NCBI GenBank assembly: GCA_947628305.1
Contig: CANQZG010000013.1
Span: forward strand, 1-64,000
Length of the DNA stretch: 64,000 bases
Direction of reading: 5' to 3'
Source: an uncultured Muribaculaceae bacterium
GTDB taxonomy: Bacteria; Bacteroidota; Bacteroidia; Bacteroidales; Muribaculaceae
Under the pieces are notes generated by a model. That model saw nothing but the letters and a program-made list of their open reading frames with translations. It did not search any database and had not been told where the DNA came from. This document shows positions 8,808-17,248 of this stretch, piece after piece. Within the stretch, counting starts at the first letter, position 1; each line of letters starts with the position of its first letter. Both the position numbers and the translations under genes were made by a program.

Positions 8808-10183
8808 GGCTTATCGACCGTGGGTGATTTCGAATCAGCCTGTTGTTCTTCAGGCATGACCTTTACACGCACCGAAGCAATGCGGTGATGCTCGATGTCA
8901 AGCACAAGGAAGCGACATCGTCCATAGACAATCGATTCTTTTTCCTTTGGGAAATCCCCTTTGATATTGAGCAGCATGCCGGCAAGCGTCTCGCAATCAT
9001 CGGTCACCGCCTCATAATCAGCCTCATCAAGTTCGACAACCCTGAAAAAATCGTTCAAAAGGGTTTTCCCTTCGAACACAAACGCATTGTCGGCAAGACG
9101 TTTATAAGTCCGTTCATCCTCGTCATACTCATCGTTGATATCACCGACTATCTCCTCGAGGACATCCTCCATGGTGACAATGCCCTGTGTACCGCCAAAT
9201 TCATCAATAACAATGGCCATGTGGATTCGGCGACGGCGGAAATCCTCAAGCAAGTCGTCAATCATGCGTGATTCAGGCACATAGTAAGGTTCCCGCATGA
9301 GTTTCTGCCAGCTGAATCCCTCGGGGGAAGGGACACCGATATAGGGCAAGAGGTCACGGGCGTAGAGCACACCCTTTATATCGTCCTGCGTGTCATGATA
9401 CACCGGCAGACGTGAATACCCTGATGATATCACCGTCTCCATCACCTCGTCAAAACTCGACTCAATGTCAATCGCCGTCATATCCACGCGAGGCGTCATA
9501 ACCTCCGATGCAGTCGTGTCTCCAAAGTCGAGAATACCCTGGAGCATCTCCTTGTCATCGACAGCCGAGACATCGGTAATCTGCAACGCCTGTGAAAGTT
9601 CATCAGTGGTTATATTGGCCTGTTTCTTGGTGACAACCTTGTTGACGATGACCGAACTGCGCACCAGCATAGATGACAACGGATGGAACAGTTTCATCGC
9701 GAACCATATACCCCCAACGGCCATCTTCGCCCATCCGAGGTTATTGTAATTGGCATATAACTTGGGTAGAATCTCGCCGAACAACAATATAAGGAATGTC
9801 ATTATGACAGTCTGCAACAGGAAACTCAATACCTCGTTCATCCCTTCGAAAACCGGGCCGAGCGCAAAGTTGAGCAGTATTACAATCGTCACATTGACAA
9901 GATTGTTGGCTATAAGTATTGTTGCAAGAAGCCGCTCAGGCCGCGAAAGCAACCCGATAATCTTTTTCCCCGAAGGTGCGTCCTCGATTTCCTCACATTG
10001 TTCCGAGGTCAACGAGAAAAATGCAATCTCGCTCCCCGATATAAACCCTGACGCTACAAGCGCGAGGGCGGCGAACACTATCGCGACTATACTGCCTACA
10101 CTGAAATCGGCCGATGCTGAAAGTATTATGGCACTTAAAAGGCAACTCAAAGGGTCGCCTGACGGTAAAGGGTCTGTTTCCAA
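8804..10183 (-). CDS. gldE: GldE-type CNNM/CorC-domain membrane protein
   Basis: The 459-residue protein has a DUF21/CNNM transmembrane domain (about residues 25-210, with SGFISGSEIAFFSLT), then a CBS pair (TPRVDMTAIDIESS and IVIDEFGGTQGIVTMEDVLEEIVGDI), and a C-terminal CorC_HlyC domain (about residues 375-445). This is the HlyC/CorC plan, and the position just before gldD makes GldE the best name. The CNNM class is linked to Mg2+ or Co2+ transport in other bacteria. A -7 element CAAATTTA (complement TAAATTTG) about 60 bases upstream fits its promoter. The annotated start may be a few codons long. Confidence 0.87.
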   Translation of the reverse strand: METDPLPSGDPLSCLLSAIILSASADFSVGSIVAIVFAALALVASGFISGSEIAFFSLTSEQCEEIEDAPSGKKIIGLLSRPERLLATILIANNLVNVTIVILLNFALGPVFEGMNEVLSFLLQTVIMTFLILLFGEILPKLYANYNNLGWAKMAVGGIWFAMKLFHPLSSMLVRSSVIVNKVVTKKQANITTDELSQALQITDVSAVDDKEMLQGILDFGDTTASEVMTPRVDMTAIDIESSFDEVMETVISSGYSRLPVYHDTQDDIKGVLYARDLLPYIGVPSPEGFSWQKLMREPYYVPESRMIDDLLEDFRRRRIHMAIVIDEFGGTQGIVTMEDVLEEIVGDINDEYDEDERTYKRLADNAFVFEGKTLLNDFFRVVELDEADYEAVTDDCETLAGMLLNIKGDFPKEKESIVYGRCRFLVLDIEHHRIASVRVKVMPEEQQADSKSPTVDKP

Positions 10184-10242
10184 ACTTTAAATATTTATAT
10201 GAGAGATAGGTCAACCTAAAACGCTGACACGAAACTATCCGG

Positions 10243-10250
10243 CAAATTTA
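10243..10250 (-). promoter_or_regulatory. Probable gldE promoter (-7 element)
   Basis: On the minus strand TAAATTTG matches TAnnTTTG and would start transcription about 53 bases before gldE. No clear TTG was found at -33, so this rests on the -7 element alone. The rest of the 10184-10595 gap is AT-rich and holds one strong hairpin. Confidence 0.45.
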
Positions 10251-10341
10251 AGCAATCTTTTCTACATCTGAAAATATTTACTTCCCTTAAGAGGGATATT
10301 AGACTAATTAGTCCTATTAGTCTTACACATCCATTAAAAAC

Positions 10342-10373
10342 TTGTGAGCCATGTCTCACGACATAGCTCACAA
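10342..10373. other. Stable hairpin in the gap between gldE and the VWA-like gene
   Basis: TTGTGAGC pairs with GCTCACAA, and inside that ATGTC pairs with GACAT around a TCAC loop, with one mismatch per arm. No T-tract follows on either strand, so it is not a classical terminator. It lies 220 bases downstream of the VWA-like gene and upstream of the gldE promoter. Nothing else gene-like is visible in this 410-base gap. Confidence 0.4.
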
Positions 10374-10595
10374 TTAACATGTTGTAAAGTGTATACAGGG
10401 ATGTGATTAAGCTTGTTAGTATACATAACGCATCAAAAGCGTCACTTATCGGCGACAAATATATGCCATTTTTTTGTCTCCTCCAATTTTTATCGCAACA
10501 AAATGACATATTCCTCCATTTATCCCACTTCTTTGCCTAATAACTGCATAAAACGTTTATAATCATGCAGCATCACACCCCCGTGACACCTCACA

Positions 10596-12764
10596 TTACC
10601 TTATTATTACCTTCGTCACCTTCCGCCCCTTACGACAGATGTAAAGACCCGGTGTGGGATTCTCGACACGCACCCCTTGCATATTGTAATATTCAACCGG
10701 CGCATCGATATCCTCATCCGACGAGTCAACGACTATATTTTCCACACCTGAACTTCCTTCCGGGACAAGGCGGTCGATTAAGGCATTTACAATTCGTTGC
10801 AACTCGGTAAAATCCTCACCAAGTGAATCCGAGCAGTCCATGACGAACATTATCGCAGCCGATGTACGCGCAGTCTCCGTCCCGGAATCACTATCTTGCT
10901 TGAACTCTGTGTGAGGCTGCCATGCAGTACTGCCTTCCGCACGATGCCAAAATTCAATATTGCGGGTTTCAAGCACATTCCCGTCGAGGTCACGCAGATT
11001 CTCGAACGTTAATTTATATTTTGTCTTACCGTCAGCCACGACCTTTTCAGCCACAACCTTTTCGCCTGACGTACTTGTCAAACCGTGGTATATAATGTCG
11101 TTAAGGCTATTGTCCACACGGGAAAATGTTCCCTCCACCCACATCTCCGAGTTGTCGGGATTGTTGTTCATCTCCTCACGGGTCTTGTCGAGAGTGAAAC
11201 GGATGCGGTCGCCTGTCGCCCTCATGTTTATACTGCACGAGACTTTTTTATTTACCCATGAACGTTCAAGGTTATCAAGGATTTCGTTGATTGTTGATTC
11301 CACTTCCGACATATTGCTAACCTCTGTGGCCTGTTTTGGTTTTGACGCGAGTACACCGAGATTGGTCTTGAACGTCTCGTAGTTATAATCGCTGATATCC
11401 TCACCTTTCAATCCAATCGAATATGCGTCAATAGGTAACCCCTGTACCATTACATCGCGCAGACGGGCAGTCAGATGTCTTTGATAGTCAGCGTCACCCC
11501 ATGAAAGGTCAGCTTTTTCAAGCGAACCGTCATCGTTACCATCGGTAAATGTAATCATGGCCACGCTGCCAAGGTCATCGGGATATTTACGCTCGGCGAG
11601 TGCATCGATAGCTACATCGGCCGAATAATAAAGATAGGTGGCGTCATCCATCGTCTGTTCGTTGACAAATCTCTTGAAATCAGCCTTATTATTCTTCGAC
11701 AGTAGTTCTATCGGCTTGATTTTGGGGTCATAATTGAACGCCGTGATGCCGAAATAGACGCCTGACGATGACGGAGTCTTGAAATAATCCTCGGGCAGAT
11801 TGATAACCAGGTCACGGTAACATTGGAATTCGACCTGCCACTGTTCCGATGAAACCGACCTGCGCTTGAACGCCCCCTGGGGAATCACAATCACACCGTC
11901 TCTCATCTTTCCGTATGATGCCCCTTGCGACCACCCGTTTTCAGGAACATTCTGCGAGTATTCATACCCAAAGAGTTCAAATTTCTCCATATATACCTTG
12001 TCGGGGTTCTCGGCGCATATTATTGCCTCCGCGTCAGCTCCTCCGTCCCCATAATAGGATTTAGCATCGTCACTGCCCCAAGGACGCGCACGGTAGCACC
12101 CGTCCCTATCGACGCTTTTTTCAAACGCCACATTCCATGTCCCGGGCAACGATTCATCCTTCTGCGAGAACGCATCCAACCATGTTCCGTCACCTATTGA
12201 CACCCAGGACTCGGGTTGCGGTTCAAACACGCCTTCGGGCAAGACGATTTTGTGAACCTCAGTGGAATATTTTGCATAGCTTGACGGCGATGTCAAGGTC
12301 GGCCTATTGAGGCTGTTCTGTTCACGCCAGTCAACCGCAAAACCTCCAATCGGGAATTCAATGATATTGCCGACAATCTTTCCATAATATGCACTGTCGA
12401 ATCCATTTTCAGGACAGCGTTGAAACACCCTATAAAAATAAACAGGAAAGTAACCATTATTATCGGAGTAATAATAAGAATATTTATCCAAATACACCTT
12501 TTGAGGATTCTCGGCATTAATGTACACGTACACATTATCATTATAATTGGAAGTCGGCTGATTGGAGTATGGCTGGCAACGCAGCACTTTAGGACGTTCA
12601 TCCGATTGTTCCACAATCACTTTCCATGATTTACCCTTGTACGATGAATACCAACAGGACAAAATCCCTTCGTGCCACTCGGCCTGGCCGACGGGAGTCC
12701 ACACTTCGGCGCGGGAAGCAGCCACGCCGAGGAGGATGAACAGAAGTAAAAATAGCTTTTTCAT
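10596..12764 (-). CDS. Secreted VWA-like protein with C-terminal sorting-type tail
   Basis: Translation from the internal Met gives 722 residues starting MKKLFLLLFILLGVAASRA, a clear signal peptide, so this start is preferred over one eight codons upstream. The middle region contains DVAIDALAERKYPDDLGSVA and ITFTDGNDDGS. Near the C-terminus AAIMFVMDCSDSLGEDF has the DxSxS pattern of a von Willebrand factor A metal site. The C-terminal EYYNMQGVRVENP and GLYICRKGRKVTKVIIR resemble the short type IX secretion or Bacteroidales surface tail. An extracellular or surface role is likely, but the ligand is unknown. A long leader with a candidate structured RNA precedes it. Confidence 0.7.
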   Translation of the reverse strand: MKKLFLLLFILLGVAASRAEVWTPVGQAEWHEGILSCWYSSYKGKSWKVIVEQSDERPKVLRCQPYSNQPTSNYNDNVYVYINAENPQKVYLDKYSYYYSDNNGYFPVYFYRVFQRCPENGFDSAYYGKIVGNIIEFPIGGFAVDWREQNSLNRPTLTSPSSYAKYSTEVHKIVLPEGVFEPQPESWVSIGDGTWLDAFSQKDESLPGTWNVAFEKSVDRDGCYRARPWGSDDAKSYYGDGGADAEAIICAENPDKVYMEKFELFGYEYSQNVPENGWSQGASYGKMRDGVIVIPQGAFKRRSVSSEQWQVEFQCYRDLVINLPEDYFKTPSSSGVYFGITAFNYDPKIKPIELLSKNNKADFKRFVNEQTMDDATYLYYSADVAIDALAERKYPDDLGSVAMITFTDGNDDGSLEKADLSWGDADYQRHLTARLRDVMVQGLPIDAYSIGLKGEDISDYNYETFKTNLGVLASKPKQATEVSNMSEVESTINEILDNLERSWVNKKVSCSINMRATGDRIRFTLDKTREEMNNNPDNSEMWVEGTFSRVDNSLNDIIYHGLTSTSGEKVVAEKVVADGKTKYKLTFENLRDLDGNVLETRNIEFWHRAEGSTAWQPHTEFKQDSDSGTETARTSAAIMFVMDCSDSLGEDFTELQRIVNALIDRLVPEGSSGVENIVVDSSDEDIDAPVEYYNMQGVRVENPTPGLYICRKGRKVTKVIIR

Positions 12765-12831
12765 AGCTGAATTTTTTGAAACTGCCATTCAATCCCCGTC
12801 ATGGCATTAATGGTAAGTTAATGATTGGACA

Positions 12832-13126
12832 TGAAAAAGGTGTGAGGATTGTATCTCGCTCCTATCCCATATTCAGGTCTTGGCTTACCTTAGCAACGGA
12901 CAAGAGGACAGCCCCACACCGATTTGGCATATACTGACCCTCGCGGGTACGGGTATAGCTACCAGTGCAGGCGTCATTGTCGTTTTACCTTTGTTGCTAA
13001 TTCTAACGGCCAAGTTTGAATATGAAAGATAAAATTTCAATAACACCTTTTCGGCGGGAAAATAACCCGCCATTCAACGAAAAAGTCGAACCGGGGGGAG
13101 GCTGTCTCTACAGTCATTGACCGATT
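12832..13126 (-). ncRNA. Candidate structured RNA or long structured leader
   Basis: A good minus-strand promoter (TTTG, 20 bases, TATTTTTG) ends near 13133. Downstream lie a GGCGGG/CCCGCC hairpin (13053-13071), a long-range TTAGCAAC/GTTGCTAA pairing (12890s with 12990s), a hairpin around ACCCGTACCCGCGAGGGT, and a final 9-bp stem GGTGTGGGG/CCTCACACC followed directly by TTTTT near 12835. That final stem looks like an intrinsic terminator. No convincing ORF spans the segment. It could be a stable small RNA of about 290 nt (6S-like or other) or an attenuator for the VWA-like gene. I could not match it to a family by eye. Confidence 0.5.
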
Positions 13127-13132
13127 CCGATG

Positions 13133-13164
13133 CAAAAATACGAATAAGTCGAGAGCAAAGCAAA
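13133..13164 (-). promoter_or_regulatory. Promoter of the candidate structured RNA
   Basis: On the minus strand TTTG (13161-13164), a 20-base spacer and TATTTTTG (13133-13140) match both halves of the Bacteroidota housekeeping promoter. Transcription would start near 13126 and run away from rho. Confidence 0.65.
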
Positions 13165-13252
13165 ATTTATTTTGGCTTTGCCGAGCGAAAGTATTTAAGC
13201 GATTGTCAAAAATACAAAAAATTTCATTCATTATCTAACACACCCCGATACA

Positions 13253-13269
13253 GAAGTCATCTTGACTTC
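13253..13269. repeat. Solo palindrome of family C
   Basis: GAAGTCATCTTGACTTC is a 7-bp palindrome with a 3-base centre, identical to the tip of the terminal repeats of the element at 39827-40020. It lies between the divergent promoters of the candidate RNA and rho. It may be a relic of an insertion, or the original site that the element carries. Confidence 0.45.
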
Positions 13270-13294
13270 ACACTGAACTTTTAAGTCATTACGC

Positions 13295-13324
13295 TTGTTG
13301 TTTCATAAAAAATAGCTATCTTTG
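13295..13324 (+). promoter_or_regulatory. rho promoter and long leader
   Basis: TTG (13295-13297), a 19-base spacer and TATCTTTG (13317-13324) give a strong Bacteroidota promoter. It would leave a leader of about 240 bases before the rho start. Rho leaders elsewhere often carry autoregulation through Rho-dependent termination; that role here is an inference. The leader shows no hairpin I would call an intrinsic terminator. Confidence 0.65.
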
Positions 13325-13573
13325 CAGCACAATAAGCGTGCCGACATCCTGCAAAGCATCTCATCCTCAACACGTTTCTATTTTTTGCCCCGGCACACGC
13401 ACTGACGCAAATCCGATTTTTCCATATCAGATTTCACAGTATCGCATAAAAAATCACCCCCTGGATTTCACATCGTTAGACCATCCCGTGGCTTAATCAA
13501 TCGTCCGCGCCACCCGCTTAACAAGTGTCATGCGTGACCCGATGGCCTAAGAATTCATTTCTCATTAAATTAT

Positions 13574-15715
13574 ATGTACAACATCTCCGACCTGAATGCA
13601 ATGTCAACAGAACAGTTGAAAGACATTGCCGACAAAATGGGCCTAAAAAAAATAAACACCGACGATAAAGATTCGGTGGTATACCGCATACTCGACCAGC
13701 AGGCCATCGACTTGGCGGCCAACGCAGCCGCGAATCCTCCCGAAAGGAAGCGTCGCACCCCAAAGGAGCCCCGTCTTAAAAAAGAAAAAAAGGATAAAAC
13801 CCCGGTCACCGAAACACCATCGGAACAAACCACCGAAACACCCCAGCCCGAGCCTAAAAAGCGGGGGCGACGTCCCAAAGCGCAGCCGTCCGAAAACCCT
13901 GTAGACCAACCTGTGACCTCCATGGCAAATGATTCAACCGCCACACCTGCGGGCACAGAACCCGTCACGGATAAAAAGGCCGACGAAAGGCCCGTACGCG
14001 AGCCTCGCCAACGCCGTCAGCGCGTGAAAGAGACCCGTATCAACCCCGAAAGCCAAGACACCGCTGTCGAAGCTGACAAAAAGGCCGAACCTCAATCGGT
14101 AATAGAGCCACCGACTCAATTCCTACCGGCCCAAGTCGAAGAAACGAATAACGACACGACCGAAGACCATAAGGACACTTACACGCTCCTCGCCCCATTA
14201 CGCGACAATGAAAACGCTGTCGCCACCGCCATCGACACATCGGCCGATGCATCCCTCACCGAGTCAAACGCCCGTGATGCCGAAAATGACAACGCGGGAC
14301 AACAAAACGACCAACGGCAACAACGCCAACAAAACAACCACCAACGGGATTTCCGCCCGCGTGACACGTCACTCGATTCATTCTTCCCACGTTCAGGAGG
14401 ACGCCGGTTCGCCCCACGTTCACAGCGCGAGAAAGAAGAAGCCGCCGCGGCCGCTGCCATCGCAGCCACCACCGCCCCTATTGTAATAGGCGAACCAGGG
14501 CAGGTAACCAAACAAGAGAAGCAGCAACAAAACAAAAGAGGCCGTAAACTGCGCAACCAACCGACACAACAGCAACCGGCCGAACCGCTCTACAACTTCG
14601 ATGACATCATCGAGGTCACAGGTCTCCTTGAAATCGTGCCCGAAGGCTACGGCTTCCTCCGTTCGAGCGATTACAACTACCTGGCATCGCCCGATGACGT
14701 GTATGTCACACAGGCCCAGCTAAAGCAATATGGACTGAAGACCGGCGATGTCGTAGAAGCAAAAGTACGTCCACCGCGTGAAGGCGAAAAATATTTCCCC
14801 CTGACATCGGTCACACGCATCAACGGGCGTTCACCCGAATATATACGCGACCGCGTGGCATTCGAGCACCTCACCCCTCTGTTCCCCGATGAAAAATTCG
14901 ACCTCACGAGCGGACGGGCATCCAACCTCTCGACACGCGTCGTGGACATGTTCTCTCCCATCGGTAAAGGACAGCGCGGACTAATCGTCGCCCCCCCGAA
15001 GACAGGAAAGACAATCCTGCTGAAGGACATCGCCAACGCCATTGCACAGAATCACCCCGAGACCTACATCATGATATTACTCATAGATGAACGTCCTGAG
15101 GAGGTTACAGACATGAGCCGCAGCGTCAACGCCGAGGTCATCGCATCGACATTCGACGAACCGGCTGACCGCCACATCAAAATAGCTGGACTTGTCCTTG
15201 AAAAAGCCAAACGCATGGTCGAATGCGGACACGACGTAGTCATCCTGCTCGACTCAATAACCCGCCTGGCCCGCGCGTATAACACCGCCGCCCCTGCATC
15301 AGGCAAAATCCTGTCAGGCGGTGTGGATGCCAACGCACTACAAAAGCCAAAACGCTTCTTCGGCGCGGCCCGCAATATCGAGAACGGTGGTTCACTCACA
15401 ATCATAGCGACCGCACTGACCGAAACAAGCTCCAAGATGGACGAGGTCATCTTCGAGGAATTCAAGGGCACAGGCAACATGGAGTTACAACTCGACCGCA
15501 AACTGTCAAACAAACGCATATTCCCCGCAGTCGACATCATGGCTTCATCGACACGACGTGACGACCTGCTGTTGCGTAACGAGACCCTCAACCGCATGTG
15601 GATTCTCCGCCGATTCCTCTCCGACCGCAACTCAATCGAAGCAATGGAATTCATCAAGGACCGCATGGAACGTACATCCGACAACGACGAGCTCCTCCGC
15701 ACGATGGGCGACTGA
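13574..15715 (+). CDS. rho: Transcription termination factor Rho with long disordered insert
   Basis: The 713-residue Rho is much longer than the E. coli protein of 419. Residues 1-50 form a Rho_N helical domain ([17 protein letters not shown]). Residues 55-335 are low-complexity, rich in Pro, Glu, Arg, Gln and Asn. From about 340 the canonical core follows: cold-shock RNA-binding domain ([15 protein letters not shown]), Walker A (APPKTGKT), Walker B ([16 protein letters not shown]), Q- and R-loop regions. Rho is a hexameric RNA translocase that ends transcription. Long disordered Rho inserts are known in Bacteroides, where the insert has been tied to condensate formation in the gut. Confidence 0.98.
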   Translation: MYNISDLNAMSTEQLKDIADKMGLKKINTDDKDSVVYRILDQQAIDLAANAAANPPERKRRTPKEPRLKKEKKDKTPVTETPSEQTTETPQPEPKKRGRRPKAQPSENPVDQPVTSMANDSTATPAGTEPVTDKKADERPVREPRQRRQRVKETRINPESQDTAVEADKKAEPQSVIEPPTQFLPAQVEETNNDTTEDHKDTYTLLAPLRDNENAVATAIDTSADASLTESNARDAENDNAGQQNDQRQQRQQNNHQRDFRPRDTSLDSFFPRSGGRRFAPRSQREKEEAAAAAAIAATTAPIVIGEPGQVTKQEKQQQNKRGRKLRNQPTQQQPAEPLYNFDDIIEVTGLLEIVPEGYGFLRSSDYNYLASPDDVYVTQAQLKQYGLKTGDVVEAKVRPPREGEKYFPLTSVTRINGRSPEYIRDRVAFEHLTPLFPDEKFDLTSGRASNLSTRVVDMFSPIGKGQRGLIVAPPKTGKTILLKDIANAIAQNHPETYIMILLIDERPEEVTDMSRSVNAEVIASTFDEPADRHIKIAGLVLEKAKRMVECGHDVVILLDSITRLARAYNTAAPASGKILSGGVDANALQKPKRFFGAARNIENGGSLTIIATALTETSSKMDEVIFEEFKGTGNMELQLDRKLSNKRIFPAVDIMASSTRRDDLLLRNETLNRMWILRRFLSDRNSIEAMEFIKDRMERTSDNDELLRTMGD

Positions 15716-15768
15716 CAACCCAAGGCCGACCAACACGCCCGCGCCAAATGTTAAAATGTCACAAACCA

Positions 15769-15799
15769 TTGTGTCATTTACCCAAAAACATTACCTTTG
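15769..15799 (+). promoter_or_regulatory. tRNA-Leu promoter
   Basis: TTG (15769-15771), 20 bases, then TACCTTTG (15792-15799) match the Bacteroidota consensus. The mature tRNA starts 11 bases after the -7 element. Confidence 0.75.
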
Positions 15800-15809
15800 C
15801 AACCGCAAT

Positions 15810-15890
15810 GCCCAGGTGGCGGAATGGTAGACGCGCTCGTTTCAGGTGCGAGTGCTGCGAGGCGTGCAGGTTCGAGTCCTGTCCTGGGCA
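15810..15890 (+). tRNA. tRNA-Leu (anticodon CAG)
   Basis: The acceptor arms GCCCAGG and CCTGGGC pair fully and the discriminator base is A. The anticodon loop TTCAGGT gives CAG, a variable arm of class II size follows (TGCTGCGAGGCG region), and the T arm contains GGTTCGAGTCC. CCA is not encoded. The total of 81 nt fits a type II leucine tRNA. Confidence 0.95.
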
Positions 15891-15896
15891 CTTTAA

Positions 15897-15930
15897 CCCC
15901 TTGAAAATCTGTCGATTATCAAGGGGTTTC
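15897..15930 (+). terminator. Terminator and possible attachment region after tRNA-Leu
   Basis: CCCCTTGA pairs with TCAAGGGG around a 14-base loop, followed by TTTCTTATTTC. Just after it GTGTACT occurs three times (near 15941, 15953 and 15970) and the text then reads like a broken N-terminus. Together with the AT-rich ORFs that follow, this suggests the remains of an element integrated at the tRNA end. Confidence 0.55.
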
Positions 15931-16078
15931 TTATTTCCTGGGTGTACTAAAAGTGTACTCCGCGAAAAAGTGTACTGCAAAAGTCGGTCAAAATCGGAAA
16001 GCAACAGCTGCGGAATGGAGGGTTGTATTTCCGGACATAAAGACTTCATGATTAAAATGATATTATATTCAAAATTTA

Positions 16079-16546
16079 ATGGTGAAATTTAGAATAATCC
16101 TACTTATTTTACCATTCTTAACAGTGGTAAGTGGTTGTAAATATGACAATAGAGCCTCGGACTTTGAGAACTATATCCTATCTCAAGCAGATAGTATAGC
16201 CTATAGTAAATGTACCAACGAAGAACTGCAATCATATATTGATTCACGTCATAAATACGGAAATTTATATGATTGCTGGATAGAGAATTTAGAATCTGAT
16301 TTAAAGGTTGTACGTAAACATCTTTACGAAGAAAGTAAAGTAATTCATAATCTGGATAGACAGGCCGGAAGAGAACTGTCCTTTCCTGATGCATTGGATA
16401 TTGTAATGGCTCACGCGGATACTTTCTACTATACAAAAGCCAACCAAATTGTTTTGTTACAAAGGCATATAGAGATGCTCAACTATAATAACGAGTGTTT
16501 GATTGTGGATAAAGAATCTAAAAAATGGGAGAGACTGTCAAAGTAA
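16079..16546 (+). CDS. Small lipoprotein of unknown function
   Basis: The 155-residue protein begins with a hydrophobic signal and lipobox (LPFLTVVSGCKYD, Cys20), so it is probably an exported lipoprotein. The remainder is helical and charged, with no motif I recognise. The gene is much more AT-rich than its neighbours and stands just after the tRNA-Leu gene among apparent element debris, which suggests acquisition by transfer. No promoter was obvious. Confidence 0.55.
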   Translation: MVKFRIILLILPFLTVVSGCKYDNRASDFENYILSQADSIAYSKCTNEELQSYIDSRHKYGNLYDCWIENLESDLKVVRKHLYEESKVIHNLDRQAGRELSFPDALDIVMAHADTFYYTKANQIVLLQRHIEMLNYNNECLIVDKESKKWERLSK

Positions 16547-16597
16547 GGGTCTAAAGCAATCTTGACTTCACTCCCTTAATTCGGCAACAGTTGGGAA

Positions 16598-16867
16598 ATG
16601 ATGGTAGCCTACAACGAGGAAACCATACAGGACAAGAACAGCAGTTCTATGGACAGGCTGAAAGCCCGTATAGTGATATTCGCCATAATCAAAGGCAGCA
16701 TCAAGAATAAACACCGCACCAAAGAGGACTGGGAACATTTCCGCAAGGTTCAGAAATCAATGGGAAGTGTGATAACCGTCACCGATTCCGCCATTGATGA
16801 AATGGAGGAAGCCCCTCCCGCTCCCGAAGTGAATTTTGAGAACATAAGACTTCATTTCGCGACATAA
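16598..16867 (+). CDS. Hypothetical protein, possibly a truncated element gene
   Basis: An 89-residue ORF with a basic helical region (SMDRLKARIVIFAIIKGSIK) and an acidic Pro-rich tail (MEEAPPAPEVNFENIRLHF). The reading frame is open upstream of the Met (FGNSWE), so the protein may be the C-terminal end of a longer lost gene. A good terminator follows 27 bases after its stop, which supports it having been a real transcription unit. No function recognised. Confidence 0.4.
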   Translation: MMVAYNEETIQDKNSSSMDRLKARIVIFAIIKGSIKNKHRTKEDWEHFRKVQKSMGSVITVTDSAIDEMEEAPPAPEVNFENIRLHFAT

Positions 16868-16893
16868 GCCGCACCAATTTATATCGAAACAAA

Positions 16894-16925
16894 GCCATCT
16901 GACCGTCGCGGTCGGGTGGCTTTTG
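16894..16925 (+). terminator. Intrinsic terminator
   Basis: GCCATCTGACC and GGTCGGGTGGC form a stem around a GTCGC loop, with a T-T mismatch between GCCA/TGGC and the inner pairs, followed by TTTTGTCGTT. It ends the unit holding the 89-residue ORF. Confidence 0.75.
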
Positions 16926-17148
16926 TCGTTTTCTGCCATGTCGATTTATCCTGATTCAGTTCGTTTAATTTCGCCGGCGTAATTAAACGAGCTTATTTAG
17001 CTGATATGTAGCGTTTTAGTTATTACACAGCGGGCGATTGCCCATTATCTTTGCATCGTCGTTTCCAAATGGAGCGGTGGCTAAACGGTTTCTAATGCCG
17101 CCAAAATCGCTTAGCCTTTTAACAAATCCGGCGGCATTATAATTGCCT

Positions 17149-17247
17149 ATGCAAAATCTTTTAAAGTTAATCAACAGCGGAGTCACCGGCATCACGCTCA
17201 GCGTAACGCCCGAAAATCTCCTATCTCTCATTCAAACATCCTCTTAA
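17149..17247 (+). CDS. Short ORF resembling the N-terminus of element-borne DNA-binding proteins
   Basis: The 32-residue frame reads MQNLLKLINSGVTGITLSVT, then PENLLSLIQTSS. This N-LxxxI-VTGITLSVTPENL pattern resembles the first residues of helix-turn-helix proteins found on Bacteroidales mobile elements, here cut short. A -7 element TATCTTTG lies about 100 bases upstream (17046-17053). The frame overlaps the catalase stop from the other strand by a few bases. It is probably a remnant of the tRNA-linked element. Confidence 0.35.
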   Translation: MQNLLKLINSGVTGITLSVTPENLLSLIQTSS

Positions 17248-17248
17248 A

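Noticed and set aside
10216-10509. A 97-residue minus-strand ORF upstream of gldE
   Set aside because: It overlaps the probable gldE promoter, contains the hairpin at 10342, and its sequence is typical of AT-rich noise.
12890-13073. A possible riboswitch (thiamine-like ATACCCG and GGGTCAG string) before the VWA-like gene
   Set aside because: The CTGAGA and ACCTGAT signatures of the thiamine riboswitch are missing and the downstream gene is not metabolic, so only a general structured RNA is called.
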